Assembly (NCBI GenBank): GCA_022457155.1
Contig: JAJGOT010000030.1
Location: forward strand, 2,545,001-2,609,000
Direction: 5' to 3'
Origin: Cladopsammia gracilis
Taxonomy: Eukaryota > Cnidaria > Anthozoa > Scleractinia > Dendrophylliidae
Length of the DNA stretch: 64,000 nt
A program made the translations under genes and the position numbers. This document shows, piece by piece, positions 9,890-17,340 of this stretch (position 1 is its first letter; each line of letters begins with the position of its first letter). The notes below the pieces were generated by a model. It was given only the letters and a program-made list of their open reading frames with translations, was not told where the DNA came from and made no database searches.

Positions 9890-10987
9890 TTAGCCCAGCT
9901 TTTCCACATCGCTCAATGGAACCCAAGAATTAAATTTGTCAGGGTAACTTTTCCATTTTACAAGCGCGAGTTTTCGCTTATTATCGCGGCGAATAACTTT
10001 TTCAATTCGAAACACATCTTGCGTTGTCTTTTGAAGTTCCGCCTCGTAAAATGATCCAGTGATGTTTTCTCCCAACAGATCAACTAATTTATACGTTACA
10101 GGGTTTGTGTTCTTTATTTCGTCAATCACAAATATCTCCTCTGTCCAATTCGACGTGTAACCTTTGTCAAATATCTTTCGTTTAAACTTTGAAATTCTCA
10201 CCCTATCGCCGACTTTGAATTTTGCTGGGGCATGTTTAGCATAAATTAAATCTCCGAAAAGATTAGCGAAAACCTTTTTCTCATTTTCCTGTTTGCTCGC
10301 CTCTGCGGGACTCATCCGAATGCTCGAATGAAAACGATGATTATATTCATCCAGTAATTTGCCAAGTTTGTCCCAGTATATTGTATTGTTGTTCACGCTA
10401 AACATTTTAAAGAGTTTCTCCTTAAAAGACCTGTTCCAGCGTTCAACAACAGACGATTTCTCTTCATTTTCCGTTGTATACAATTGTATCCCATTTTCAC
10501 CAAGCAAATCCTTCATAGTCCCATTGAAAAATTCAGACCCTTTGTCAGTCCAGAGCATTTTCGGTTTTCGCCCCTTGAATATATCTCGGAAAGCATCAGC
10601 CACTGTTTGACCTCGTTTATCTTTCAGGGGACGAATCCAACCGAATTTTGAGAAAACATCGATCACCATCAGGAGATATCTGATTCCCTTGTTCCACCTC
10701 GAAAATTTTCCCATCTCGACTAGATCAGCCGCCCAGATGTTGTCAATCCCATATGCTATGACTCGCCTCTTTGGAAAGCGCCGCCTGATTGGCCGGTGAA
10801 GTTCATTTGCCAGATTTTGAGCCCACTGGCCTTCACTCAAAATCTTTTCCCGTTTTTTGAAGCGCCGAGCCCAAGTTTCTGTTTTGCTTGAATTGTGTTT
10901 CGCGCCAAAGCATGACCCCACTGTCTTTCTTTCCAGGGAATGGCATCCAAAGCGGCAACCATTTTCCTGTCTGCTTCGTTCTTGCAT
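9890..10987 (-). CDS. INT: Retroviral-type integrase with C-terminal chromodomain
   Basis: The rve core holds D88 (AADLVEM), D148 (WTDKGSEF) and E182 (VVERWNR), numbered from the ATG at 10987. An SH3-like segment (KVGDRVRISK, about 258-267) follows, then a chromodomain (DVFRIEKVIRRDN to WVPLSDVEKL, about 324-364). It would insert the linear element with 6-bp staggered joining. Conserved integrase sequence begins about residue 47, but the ATG at 10987 lies 150 nt inside the PLA2 ORF in another frame, so the first ~45 residues are probably not real. The frame is exactly -1 to PLA2 and opens at the AAAAAAC heptamer (10852-10858) with a stem-loop after it, so expression as a PLA2-integrase frameshift product is likely. 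Confidence 0.95.
   Translation of the reverse strand: MQERSRQENGCRFGCHSLERKTVGSCFGAKHNSSKTETWARRFKKREKILSEGQWAQNLANELHRPIRRRFPKRRVIAYGIDNIWAADLVEMGKFSRWNKGIRYLLMVIDVFSKFGWIRPLKDKRGQTVADAFRDIFKGRKPKMLWTDKGSEFFNGTMKDLLGENGIQLYTTENEEKSSVVERWNRSFKEKLFKMFSVNNNTIYWDKLGKLLDEYNHRFHSSIRMSPAEASKQENEKKVFANLFGDLIYAKHAPAKFKVGDRVRISKFKRKIFDKGYTSNWTEEIFVIDEIKNTNPVTYKLVDLLGENITGSFYEAELQKTTQDVFRIEKVIRRDNKRKLALVKWKSYPDKFNSWVPLSDVEKLG
10812..10858 (-). promoter_or_regulatory. Candidate -1 ribosomal frameshift signal, PLA2 to integrase
   Basis: On the - strand the PLA2 codons TCA AAA AAC contain the in-frame slippery heptamer A AAA AAC (10858-10852). After a 6-nt spacer (GGGAAA) comes a perfect 10-bp stem: AGATTTTGAG (10845-10836), a 14-nt loop, then CTCAAAATCT (10821-10812). 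The 0-frame stop TGA (10837-10839) lies inside the stem. Slipping back one base opens the integrase frame. The order and spacing are those of retroviral gag-pol signals. Confidence 0.75.
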
Positions 10988-11526
10988 TTACGCGGATCCG
11001 CTTTCTTCGCGCAGACTGAATAATCAACATCGTGTTGCATAGCAACTGCATCTGTTTTTCCTGTGGGCTGCTGCCAGATTTCGAGAATCTTACCCTTTTC
11101 ATCAAATCTAACTTGTTTTTCGAGTGGGTTCCAGGGCCCGGTGAAGTTATGGCCTGGGAGGGTGAAACCTTTCTTTGGTCTTGGCAGCTTCCCAATCAGG
11201 GAATGAACATCTAAAGCACCCCCATCTGATCGATCTGTTTTATATTTTCTGTTTGGTCGGATCGCCGTGGACAGCTCATTCATCATATCAGCAGAGGTTT
11301 TGGCAAGAAATGGTTTCATCTTGTCCAACGCAAAATCCAATGCTTTCTTTTGAGTGTTTTTATTTCGCAATAATTCACTGGCTCCATAACGACCCATTTC
11401 AACTGTCTTTTTTCCCAACCAAGGCAGCGCATGCGCAACGCCAGTCAGCGCAAGTTCACCAATGCCAGCTCCGCTTCGCTCCGCGGCTCGCTTCGCTTCG
11501 CCCCCACCTTGTGAGGGCAGATTCAG
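10837..11526 (-). CDS. Phospholipase A2-like virion protein segment (-1 frame of the DUF5679 ORF)
   Basis: A basic/helical region (about 11500-11180) is followed by a PLA2-like domain. That domain has a calcium-loop-like PGHNFTGPWNPL (about 11155-11120) and the catalytic His-Asp pair in AMQHDVDYSVC (His codon 11034-11032). Parvovirus-type PLA2 domains breach endosomal membranes, and adintoviruses are known to carry such a domain. The frame is open upstream to 11664 but without a natural start. That upstream part is the out-of-frame reading of the DUF5679-like gene. The segment joins it in the -1 frame at GGGAAAC (11526-11532). It ends KNGKRF at 10837. Its last codons contain the second slippery site. 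Confidence 0.72.
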   Translation of the reverse strand: MNLPSQGGGEAKRAAERSGAGIGELALTGVAHALPWLGKKTVEMGRYGASELLRNKNTQKKALDFALDKMKPFLAKTSADMMNELSTAIRPNRKYKTDRSDGGALDVHSLIGKLPRPKKGFTLPGHNFTGPWNPLEKQVRFDEKGKILEIWQQPTGKTDAVAMQHDVDYSVCAKKADPRKCKNEADRKMVAALDAIPWKERQWGHALARNTIQAKQKLGLGASKNGKRF

Positions 11527-11532
11527 TTTCCC
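11501..11532 (-). promoter_or_regulatory. Candidate -1 ribosomal frameshift signal, DUF5679 to PLA2
   Basis: In the DUF5679-like frame the codons are TCG GGA AAC TGA, giving the canonical slippery heptamer G GGA AAC (11532-11526) directly before the stop. After an 8-nt spacer (TGAATCTG) lies a 7-bp stem: CCCTCAC (11517-11511), loop AAG, GTGGGGG (11507-11501), with one T-G pair. A -1 slip continues into the PLA2 frame. Confidence 0.68.
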
Positions 11533-11675
11533 GAATTTTTCACAAATCTTGTTTTTTTGATTCCGCAGGAAGCGCAATGGCAAAACCACATTTTCCTCCC
11601 ATTTTTTGCAGTCATGTATCCAGACGGTTCCACGCATCCCGTCCTGCGTTTCTCCTTCACGCAATATGATTCCAT
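11523..11675 (-). CDS. DUF5679-like zinc-ribbon ORF (50 codons)
   Basis: The ATG at 11675 lies 2 nt after the protease stop. The product begins MESYCVKEKRR and continues with KNGRKMWFCHCASCG and KKTRFVKNSG. This is the pattern of DUF5679 (YCVK...knGr...C..CG...Rf) with a weakened first Cys pair. The frame stops at TGA immediately after GGGAAAC. From memory of related cnidarian Polinton proteins, this domain is normally the N-terminus of a DUF5679-PLA2 protein. The stop here is therefore either read through by -1 frameshifting or is a mutation. Confidence 0.66.
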   Translation of the reverse strand: MESYCVKEKRRTGCVEPSGYMTAKNGRKMWFCHCASCGIKKTRFVKNSGN

Positions 11676-11677
11676 TT

Positions 11678-12226
11678 TCAATCGAAATATTCTTTTATGA
11701 ATTTCTCATTCTTTCCTGGGTCACTCAATGAAAAAACCTTCAACGTGTCATAGAAGGATTTTCGTCGAATCTCATTCAAGAAATATAAGCAATAATATCC
11801 ACATCGGACAGATTCCAAAGCTTGAATTGGATGCCCATAATTGTAAATTATTTCTTTCCCAATTTTATCTGCATATTTTACCAATTCAATTGGAGGTGAT
11901 ATTGAGAATGAATCAAAGTAATAGACAATATGTGTCTTGATGAATGTGGCAACCCAGTGCGTTCCATTCCCAATAGAATCATCTAGATTAATTATGCAGG
12001 AACCAGTTTTATGTAAATGATCTTTTGAATCTCTTGAAAAGATTCCTTTGAAATTGGGAATTTTAAGAAACCTCACCCACTCAAGAATATCAAAGTTTGA
12101 AATCGGAATATCTTTCCAAGCTGGCCTCAAAGGATGGCCCCTACTAGCGGTATGTTTTGAAAGGGACTGTTTGGCCCCAGCAGAAGCCCCGATCCAGATT
12201 TTTTTTTTCGCCCACGACCTTCCCAT
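11678..12226 (-). CDS. PRO: Adenain-like cysteine protease
   Basis: The 182-codon frame contains the adenovirus protease signature: His90 (GNGTHWVA), Asp105 (YYFDSF), Gln135 (HPIQAL) and Cys142 (VRCGYYC). The N-terminal family start is around PISNFDILEWV (residue 41 on). It would mature the capsid proteins, as in adenoviruses. The ATG at 12226 lies inside the previous gene, so residues 1-35 overlap it out of frame and look unnatural. The frame is -1 to that gene across an A10 run (12199-12208). The protein may therefore start at the ATG, at a non-AUG codon, or by frameshift. It ends 2 nt before the DUF5679-like start. Confidence 0.9.
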   Translation of the reverse strand: MGRSWAKKKIWIGASAGAKQSLSKHTASRGHPLRPAWKDIPISNFDILEWVRFLKIPNFKGIFSRDSKDHLHKTGSCIINLDDSIGNGTHWVATFIKTHIVYYFDSFSISPPIELVKYADKIGKEIIYNYGHPIQALESVRCGYYCLYFLNEIRRKSFYDTLKVFSLSDPGKNEKFIKEYFD

Positions 12227-12999
12227 GTTCCAAAAAATGGCGGCGGCATATAAGGATACAGTCCCGGTTTTGGACTTACCATCAATCCTTTGCCTTTGCC
12301 TTTGCCTTTTCTGGGTACTTGAAGCCCCGATCCGAATAATTTCGAAGCAAGCTCAATAGCCATTGGGATTCCTATAGCGGCAAGTGTTCCCAATAACCCA
12401 CCTTGAATCTGTCTCTGCGTTGGTTTCAACGTAATTCCACTTCCGCTTTGAATTCCTTTTCCCACCAAGTTTCTCTGGCCTTTTGTCAAGAGGTCTCCAA
12501 GGGAAGCGAGTTTTGATAAGAATACTGCGGGAACTTCAATGCCTTTCTCAATCAACTTCATAATGAAGGACAACGGATCTCCTGGCACTCCTTCTCCTTT
12601 CAGTCGAGGTCGCTGCGCTCCTTTTCCAAATATTTTATCAATCCCCAAGCTCCCCAAGGCACTCAACGCTCCAGTCGCAAGATGCGGGGCAACTTTTGAA
12701 ACCCCTTTTGTTGCAAATGGAAGCAGCTTCGATCCCAGGGAAATCAACGAAGTCCAAAGACTCCCACCCACAACTTTTCTGATTTGTGTTTTAGAGATTG
12801 ACAATTCAACTCCCCGCCCCAAACTGATGGCTTTTTGAACTTTACTTATTTGAGTCTTTGTCAGCAACAGTTCATCTGGCCCTTTCAATTCATTTCGCGA
12901 AAGTCTCAATGTTATGGAAGAGTTATTTTTCACAGCTTTTGCAAGCTTTGTTTTTTGCCCATCTGATAATTTCACACCATATGGAATATACGACGTCAT
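12127..12999 (-). CDS. Basic/hydrophobic virion core protein (pVI/pX-like)
   Basis: This 290-residue protein starts MTSYIPYGVKLSDGQKTKL. The N-terminal third has repeated LTKTQISKV / ISKTQIRKV helices. The middle has glycine-rich hydrophobic stretches (LWTSLISLGSKLLPFATKG, GGLLGTLAAIGIPMAIELASKLFG) and the C-terminus has KGKGKGKG and GRKKKSGSG. This mix of basic and membrane-active segments is typical of adenovirus-like core or membrane-lytic proteins of Polintons. The assignment is to a class, not a proven family. The C-terminus overlaps the protease frame by 100 nt. Confidence 0.68.
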   Translation of the reverse strand: MTSYIPYGVKLSDGQKTKLAKAVKNNSSITLRLSRNELKGPDELLLTKTQISKVQKAISLGRGVELSISKTQIRKVVGGSLWTSLISLGSKLLPFATKGVSKVAPHLATGALSALGSLGIDKIFGKGAQRPRLKGEGVPGDPLSFIMKLIEKGIEVPAVFLSKLASLGDLLTKGQRNLVGKGIQSGSGITLKPTQRQIQGGLLGTLAAIGIPMAIELASKLFGSGLQVPRKGKGKGKGLMVSPKPGLYPYMPPPFFGTWEGRGRKKKSGSGLLLGPNSPFQNIPLVGAIL

Positions 13000-13028
13000 T
13001 TCAATATTTTGAATATCGAAATAAGTTT

Positions 13029-14333
13029 TCAGGCCTTGACCAGAAGTTTGTTTGATGCTGTATACAGCTCAATTTCTTTTTCATGCAACACCAAGGCGTT
13101 CAATGTGTACTGTGTTGGGTTGGCGCCACTCAATTCGTATCGGAAAGTCAGAGACACAACTCCATCTTTCACATCATCTTCTTGGTTTCGGAGATCGAAG
13201 TAAAGCATGCCGAAGAGGTTTTTGAAATTTGCTCGGGTAATCAATGGCCCGCTTAAAACGTCATTATAAGCGGAATTGAATGCCATCAAAGCTCGATAAA
13301 GCCTAGTTTCCTCATCCGTTGTCATTTCCAATTGAGGGTAATAAATTGAGTTGTTCAACTCCAGTTGGGCTCGACTGAAGTGCCGGTTGTTTGCTCCAAT
13401 GCCGAATGTCGTGAATTTGAAGATATCATGTGTCTGGCTATTGTAAGATGCTGTTGGAACAACCCAAATCAACACATGTCGCGGCCTTCGAAGCCCCGTG
13501 GAAATGCGAAAGTAGCTATTCACAGCTGCTGTTTGTGTTATTTCATGGTGTTCTTTCAAATATGTCCACTTTTTCGGTTTCAGATAATCTTCAAGATATT
13601 GTTTCAAGCCTTTTCCGTTGAAAATGATTTTGGGGCACCACAATCTGAGTTTAGTGAGAATTACTTTGGAATCTGGAGCAGCTCCTTTTCTGAAAATCAA
13701 GTTGTTGTCATTTTCAAGTTCCAACAGAAGAGTTGTCTTTATATTTGGGTGAAGGTTATTTTTGAAAGCAGCGAAATAACTGTATAAATTCAGGGGAATT
13801 GATATTTTGTTGATATTCGCCGCATCAGTCAGGATCTTTCGTCTGGCAAAACCCTCATTATAAAGTGCTTCTGCTGGCCGTGCTTCTGTTGTTCCCGTTG
13901 ATGTATCAGGATAGAAGAACTGATCTTGCCCAACCGAATCGGCATAGGTTTTCGTGTATTTCAAGAGCGTTAATGCATTTGCCGATTCATTTGCTCTTGA
14001 GTTGTTATAGATGGTTTGCCCATTGCATTCTACTTTGATTGATTTTATGAACGTCAGGCCATTCGTTGTCGTGCAATCCTGATTACCGTTATTTGGCCCC
14101 GCGGTTATTCCAGTTGCACTGTCAGCCGTTGTAACAAGCTTAAAGTCAACCTCCAGATATGCATTATACCAATCAATCGGATTGGCTTCTGAGGAATTAT
14201 CCACGTTGAAGTGATAATTATCTTTTGTCTGCCGATTGTTATTCGCGACATTGTCATTGAGTGGTGTTTCGAGATCATAATATGTATATTCGTATCTTTT
14301 TACGAATTCCGGGTTTCTAAAATTCACTGCCAT
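13029..14333 (-). CDS. MCP: Major capsid protein (double jelly roll)
   Basis: The ATG at 14333 (MAVNFRNPEFVKRYEYTYYD) was chosen because an upstream in-frame ATG at 14378 would overlap the previous gene. The product has 434 residues, in the usual range for Polinton major capsid proteins. It has their beta-rich character, with segments such as YNAYLEVDFKLV, GLTFIKSIKVECNGQTIYN and the late MLYFDLRNQEDDVKDGVVSLTFRYEL. Double-jelly-roll trimers build an icosahedral shell. It is the third of three capsid-module genes on this strand, 22 nt from its neighbour. Confidence 0.85.
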   Translation of the reverse strand: MAVNFRNPEFVKRYEYTYYDLETPLNDNVANNNRQTKDNYHFNVDNSSEANPIDWYNAYLEVDFKLVTTADSATGITAGPNNGNQDCTTTNGLTFIKSIKVECNGQTIYNNSRANESANALTLLKYTKTYADSVGQDQFFYPDTSTGTTEARPAEALYNEGFARRKILTDAANINKISIPLNLYSYFAAFKNNLHPNIKTTLLLELENDNNLIFRKGAAPDSKVILTKLRLWCPKIIFNGKGLKQYLEDYLKPKKWTYLKEHHEITQTAAVNSYFRISTGLRRPRHVLIWVVPTASYNSQTHDIFKFTTFGIGANNRHFSRAQLELNNSIYYPQLEMTTDEETRLYRALMAFNSAYNDVLSGPLITRANFKNLFGMLYFDLRNQEDDVKDGVVSLTFRYELSGANPTQYTLNALVLHEKEIELYTASNKLLVKA

Positions 14334-14355
14334 TTTGTTAGATAGTTTTTTCTTT

Positions 14356-14742
14356 TCAGAGGAGGCCCTTATAAACATCTTTCACATATTGAAATTTATC
14401 AGTGTCTTCTTGGAAGCGGACTTTCTTCAGTATTTCCCCAATTTCTTTTCCTTTTGTTTCCGGGGGCGCTGGCACTGAGGCTCCCTCCGGTCGCTTCGCT
14501 TCACTCACTTCACTCGCTTTCTTTGTTGTAAATTTATCATAAATTTTTTCACCAATGAGTTGTCCAGTCTTTTCTCCAACTTTCTCTGCTCCTTTTTCAA
14601 CTAATTTTTCTGCTGCCTTTGAAGCTAATTTTGAAGCTGTTTTTCCTGTTAATTTAGCTGCGAGTTTTGAGAAAACATCAGAAAAACCACCTCCATATCT
14701 TATTTCACCTGTATCAGGATCTCTTTCTCTTCTTTCATCCAT
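14356..14742 (-). CDS. Ala/Lys-rich helical virion protein, pVI-like
   Basis: This 128-residue protein begins MDERRERDPDTGEIRYGGGF. A long amphipathic region (KLAAKLTGKTASKLASKAAEKL...) follows, then a charged C-terminus containing EILKKVRFQEDTDKF. The start overlaps the penton gene stop by 8 nt. Position between penton and major capsid genes, a GGGF start and a helical lytic-looking region suggest an adenovirus pVI-type cement or membrane-active protein. This is an inference from context and composition. Confidence 0.55.
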   Translation of the reverse strand: MDERRERDPDTGEIRYGGGFSDVFSKLAAKLTGKTASKLASKAAEKLVEKGAEKVGEKTGQLIGEKIYDKFTTKKASEVSEAKRPEGASVPAPPETKGKEIGEILKKVRFQEDTDKFQYVKDVYKGLL

Positions 14743-15505
14743 TTTTAATTACCACAGTCAAAGAAATATCAATATCATTCAAATCAACTTCTCGGTCTTC
14801 ATCATCAGTAATGTAGAAGGTGACCTCAGAAATATGCGGGGAGTTTATTTTATTCCACAAGTAATTTATTGGTTGAATTTCGAATGGCAATGATCTGGTT
14901 TTAGTGTTGGTTGAGAACGTGTAAAGCGCATTTGACCTTTTCCCGGAGACAATTGAATCGCTCAAAAGACTGCATCTGAGATAGAGATTGTCAACACTGT
15001 TTGATATATTTGGAAAATTCGTTCCATAAGCACTAGCTGTCAGTTTAGCCGCATCAAATCCCACCAAGATGTGAAAGTTTCCACTGTTTGCAAAATCAAT
15101 TTGAAAGTTCTCTTGAAGTTGAATGAAAACTTTGAAAGTGGTCAAATCAAACAACACATTGATTCCATAACTATCACCTGTGGAGGTCGCTTCGCTCCTT
15201 TTCCCAATGCTTTTGTGAATGAATTCGTTGATGTCTTCATAGTCATAAATTCCCGCAGGAAAGGTGATTGTTTCCCATGTCTTGCCCTTGTCTTTGGAAA
15301 TCACCAACTTGTTGTTGCGGTATTTAGGCTTGATATTATGCCAGCTTGCCGTCATGGAAAGATGATCCAAAGCCAGCCAGTGCGGTTTATTCTCTTCCAG
15401 CTGCAACTCTGGAGAAAACCTCGTTGTGAAATTCCCTGGTTTATTTTGTGGGTTTTGTTTTCTTGCATCAATTGATTTAAAGACAAGTACTCGATTTACA
15501 TCCAT
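14735..15505 (-). CDS. Penton-like minor capsid protein (single jelly roll)
   Basis: This 256-residue protein begins MDVNRVLVFKSIDARKQNPQ and ends ...LNDIDISLTVVIKNG. It is beta-rich, with PHWLALDHLSMTASWHNI, FPAGIYDYEDINEFIHKSIG and a late ITDDEDREVDLNDIDISLTVVI strand region, as in Polinton/adintovirus penton proteins. It would form the five-fold vertices. The ATG overlaps the upstream stop as TAATG, so the two genes are tightly linked. Confidence 0.78.
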   Translation of the reverse strand: MDVNRVLVFKSIDARKQNPQNKPGNFTTRFSPELQLEENKPHWLALDHLSMTASWHNIKPKYRNNKLVISKDKGKTWETITFPAGIYDYEDINEFIHKSIGKRSEATSTGDSYGINVLFDLTTFKVFIQLQENFQIDFANSGNFHILVGFDAAKLTASAYGTNFPNISNSVDNLYLRCSLLSDSIVSGKRSNALYTFSTNTKTRSLPFEIQPINYLWNKINSPHISEVTFYITDDEDREVDLNDIDISLTVVIKNG

Positions 15506-16644
15506 TATTTTAAATACTTCTGATAAAGTTTTTCATGCATTGTTCTATCGATTGCTCCAATTCTCAAGAGTTCATCATTTATTTGGGAAAGATCATTCCT
15601 CAAGACATGCGAATTGTTGCCAGCAGCCATTGAGCCAATCAAAATTTTCATCCGATCTGCCAGCTCTTCTGGCTTTTGATAGAAGACAACGCTGGATCCC
15701 ACCATCCTTGATTTACCTGAGGATTTGTGAGGTGGCATATTTGACAGTGTGTTCAAATCGTTGAAAATCCTCACGGCATTCAAGGAATAGTTCTTTTTCG
15801 GGTTGAATCTTTTTGTTAGCAGGTCGATGAGTGATTTGTCTGCATCAGCCTGATAGATCAATTTACCACCTCGGAAGGCATTCAGTTTCATTTCATTGAA
15901 AAGTTTGGGGACATCGATGAGAAGCCCACCATAGTGGTCTTTTTGAATCTTGAAGGCATTTCTGCGAGGTTGTTTGTATTTTCGAATGCCTTCCCCATGT
16001 TTTGGTTGTGTGTAGTATTTTCGCAAAGATATGATGTCATTAATTGTGCTTGCATAACTTGATAATGTCTTTTGCTCTCTTTTATAAGATTCAATGTCAG
16101 ATAAACCTTTTGGTGTGTCTTTTTGTTTGCTCCTCTTTACTCCACTTATTTTATTCGAAATAATTTTAACAGTTGCCTGAGCACTCTCTTTGAGCTTGTT
16201 TAGCTCTTGAGTTTTCATAGCCATCAGGTCATTAGGCTTGGGAAGATGATAATTATTTAAAATAATTTTATCATCTTTATCAAACCTATTTTCTACAGCT
16301 GCAATGGAAATACCAGTGTCTTTTTCATCCGGCGGGCCCGAAAGTTGCGGAAGCTCGGTAGACAGCGTAATAATATCTCTGTTCGTTTCTACCAAGTCTT
16401 TGAAGCCATCAGTCAAAGCAAGTTGATTTTGCCGGAGTTGCTCAATCACTGCATCTTGTTTTGCATCTGTCTTCTTTTGTTGCTCCAGCAGGGGTTCTCT
16501 GAGAGTCTTGAAATAATCACTCATGACAACATCCCGCCCTTTTTCTCGGTCTTTCATTTCATTTTTCACTTCTGTGACGGCTTTCGCGATTTGATATCCC
16601 TGCTGTTCACGTTCGGCAAACTTCTTTATTCTTTCAAGATCCAT
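15505..16644 (-). CDS. Coiled-coil Polinton structural protein, function unknown
   Basis: The ATG at 16644 in TTAAAATGG was chosen. An in-frame ATG 10 codons upstream would enter the promoter shared with the ATPase. The N-terminal third is charged and helical (ERIKKFAEREQQGYQIAKAV, LLEQQKKTDAKQDAVIEQL). A conserved-looking central block follows (YYTQPKHGEGIRKYKQPRR, YGGLLIDVPKLFNEMKLNAF), then an SSVVFYQKPEELADRMKILI segment. I recall similar proteins beside the capsid genes of other animal Polintons, but no function is known. It heads the - strand capsid operon-like block. Confidence 0.65.
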   Translation of the reverse strand: MDLERIKKFAEREQQGYQIAKAVTEVKNEMKDREKGRDVVMSDYFKTLREPLLEQQKKTDAKQDAVIEQLRQNQLALTDGFKDLVETNRDIITLSTELPQLSGPPDEKDTGISIAAVENRFDKDDKIILNNYHLPKPNDLMAMKTQELNKLKESAQATVKIISNKISGVKRSKQKDTPKGLSDIESYKREQKTLSSYASTINDIISLRKYYTQPKHGEGIRKYKQPRRNAFKIQKDHYGGLLIDVPKLFNEMKLNAFRGGKLIYQADADKSLIDLLTKRFNPKKNYSLNAVRIFNDLNTLSNMPPHKSSGKSRMVGSSVVFYQKPEELADRMKILIGSMAAGNNSHVLRNDLSQINDELLRIGAIDRTMHEKLYQKYLK

Positions 16645-16703
16645 TTTAAGTGACAAAACAACATTTATCTCCAAAGATAAATGTTATCTCAACACTTAAA
16701 ATG
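16642..16703. promoter_or_regulatory. Symmetrical divergent promoter between capsid block and ATPase
   Basis: The two start codons sit in mirror-image sequences: CATTTTAAGTG (16642-16652) and CACTTAAAATG (16693-16703). Between them is a second inverted repeat, AACATTTATCT-CCAA-AGATAAATGTT (16660-16685). Both genes therefore begin in TTAAAATG. This looks like a compact two-way viral promoter. Confidence 0.6.
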
Positions 16704-17339
16704 AAGATTCCAAATTATGATCGAAACGCGAGCGGAGCGAAGCCAGACCGAAAATATTGTGATTTCCTTGATGAAGATTTCCGAATGCTCATTGCGGGTC
16801 AAACCCGTTGTGGAAAAACAAACACTTTGATGCACATGTTGCGAAAACCTCTCGTCTTCTATGATAAAATTTATTTCTACTCTCCCAATCAACATCAAGA
16901 CAAAATCGTTGATCTACAAAAGTTGATGGAAGGTGTCAGCCAAAAAGTCGGATATCCAGTTCTCGAAATTCTGGGGCCAGATGACATCATGAATACCTCA
17001 GATTATCCAAGCAACAATCGGAAAGTCGTCGTGTTTGATGACCTCATGAACTCATCCGATCGAATTCAAAAACAAATCGCAAATCATTGGACAGATGGAA
17101 GGCATCACGGAATCAGTCCAATTTATCTTTCCCAGTCCTATTATGATGTTCTACAAAAGATTCGTTTGAATTGTTCACACATGCTGCTTTATCCACCAGC
17201 AACAAAAACTCACCTCGATCTCATTGCAAAAGAGAATTTGATTGACCCCCATCTTTTCAACAAACTTGGACCCTTCGAATTCCTTTTCCTTGACAAAGAA
17301 AAGAAAAGTGTTGCCAAAAATTTTGATGAAACCTTTTAA
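16701..17339 (+). CDS. ATPase: FtsK/HerA-type genome-packaging ATPase (A32-like)
   Basis: The start at 16701 (MKIPNYDRNASG) in CTTAAAATGA was preferred to an in-frame ATG at 16650. From this start, the Walker A is GQTRCGKT (33-40), the Walker B is VVVFDD (109-114) and a sensor-like SQSYYDV follows at about 144. The 212-residue length is normal for Polinton packaging ATPases, which pump DNA into preformed capsids. It ends 1 nt before the next start and shares a mirror promoter with the - strand capsid block. Confidence 0.92.
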   Translation: MKIPNYDRNASGAKPDRKYCDFLDEDFRMLIAGQTRCGKTNTLMHMLRKPLVFYDKIYFYSPNQHQDKIVDLQKLMEGVSQKVGYPVLEILGPDDIMNTSDYPSNNRKVVVFDDLMNSSDRIQKQIANHWTDGRHHGISPIYLSQSYYDVLQKIRLNCSHMLLYPPATKTHLDLIAKENLIDPHLFNKLGPFEFLFLDKEKKSVAKNFDETF

Positions 17340-17340
17340 A

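Noticed and set aside
10940..10987. ATG at 10987 as the true integrase start
   Set aside because: The first ~45 codons overlap PLA2 out of frame and are not integrase-like. The -1 frameshift explains the open frame better, though I keep the ATG as a possible alternative.
10833..11195. 120-codon - strand frame inside the PLA2 region
   Set aside because: It is an out-of-frame shadow of the PLA2 ORF with no domain character.
11527..11664. Open PLA2 frame upstream of the slippery site as coding
   Set aside because: It is the wrong-frame reading of the DUF5679-like gene and lacks an early ATG (the frame-opening codon is TTG).
14334..14378. Upstream ATG for the major capsid protein
   Set aside because: It would overlap the preceding gene, and the next ATG gives the expected MAVNF start.
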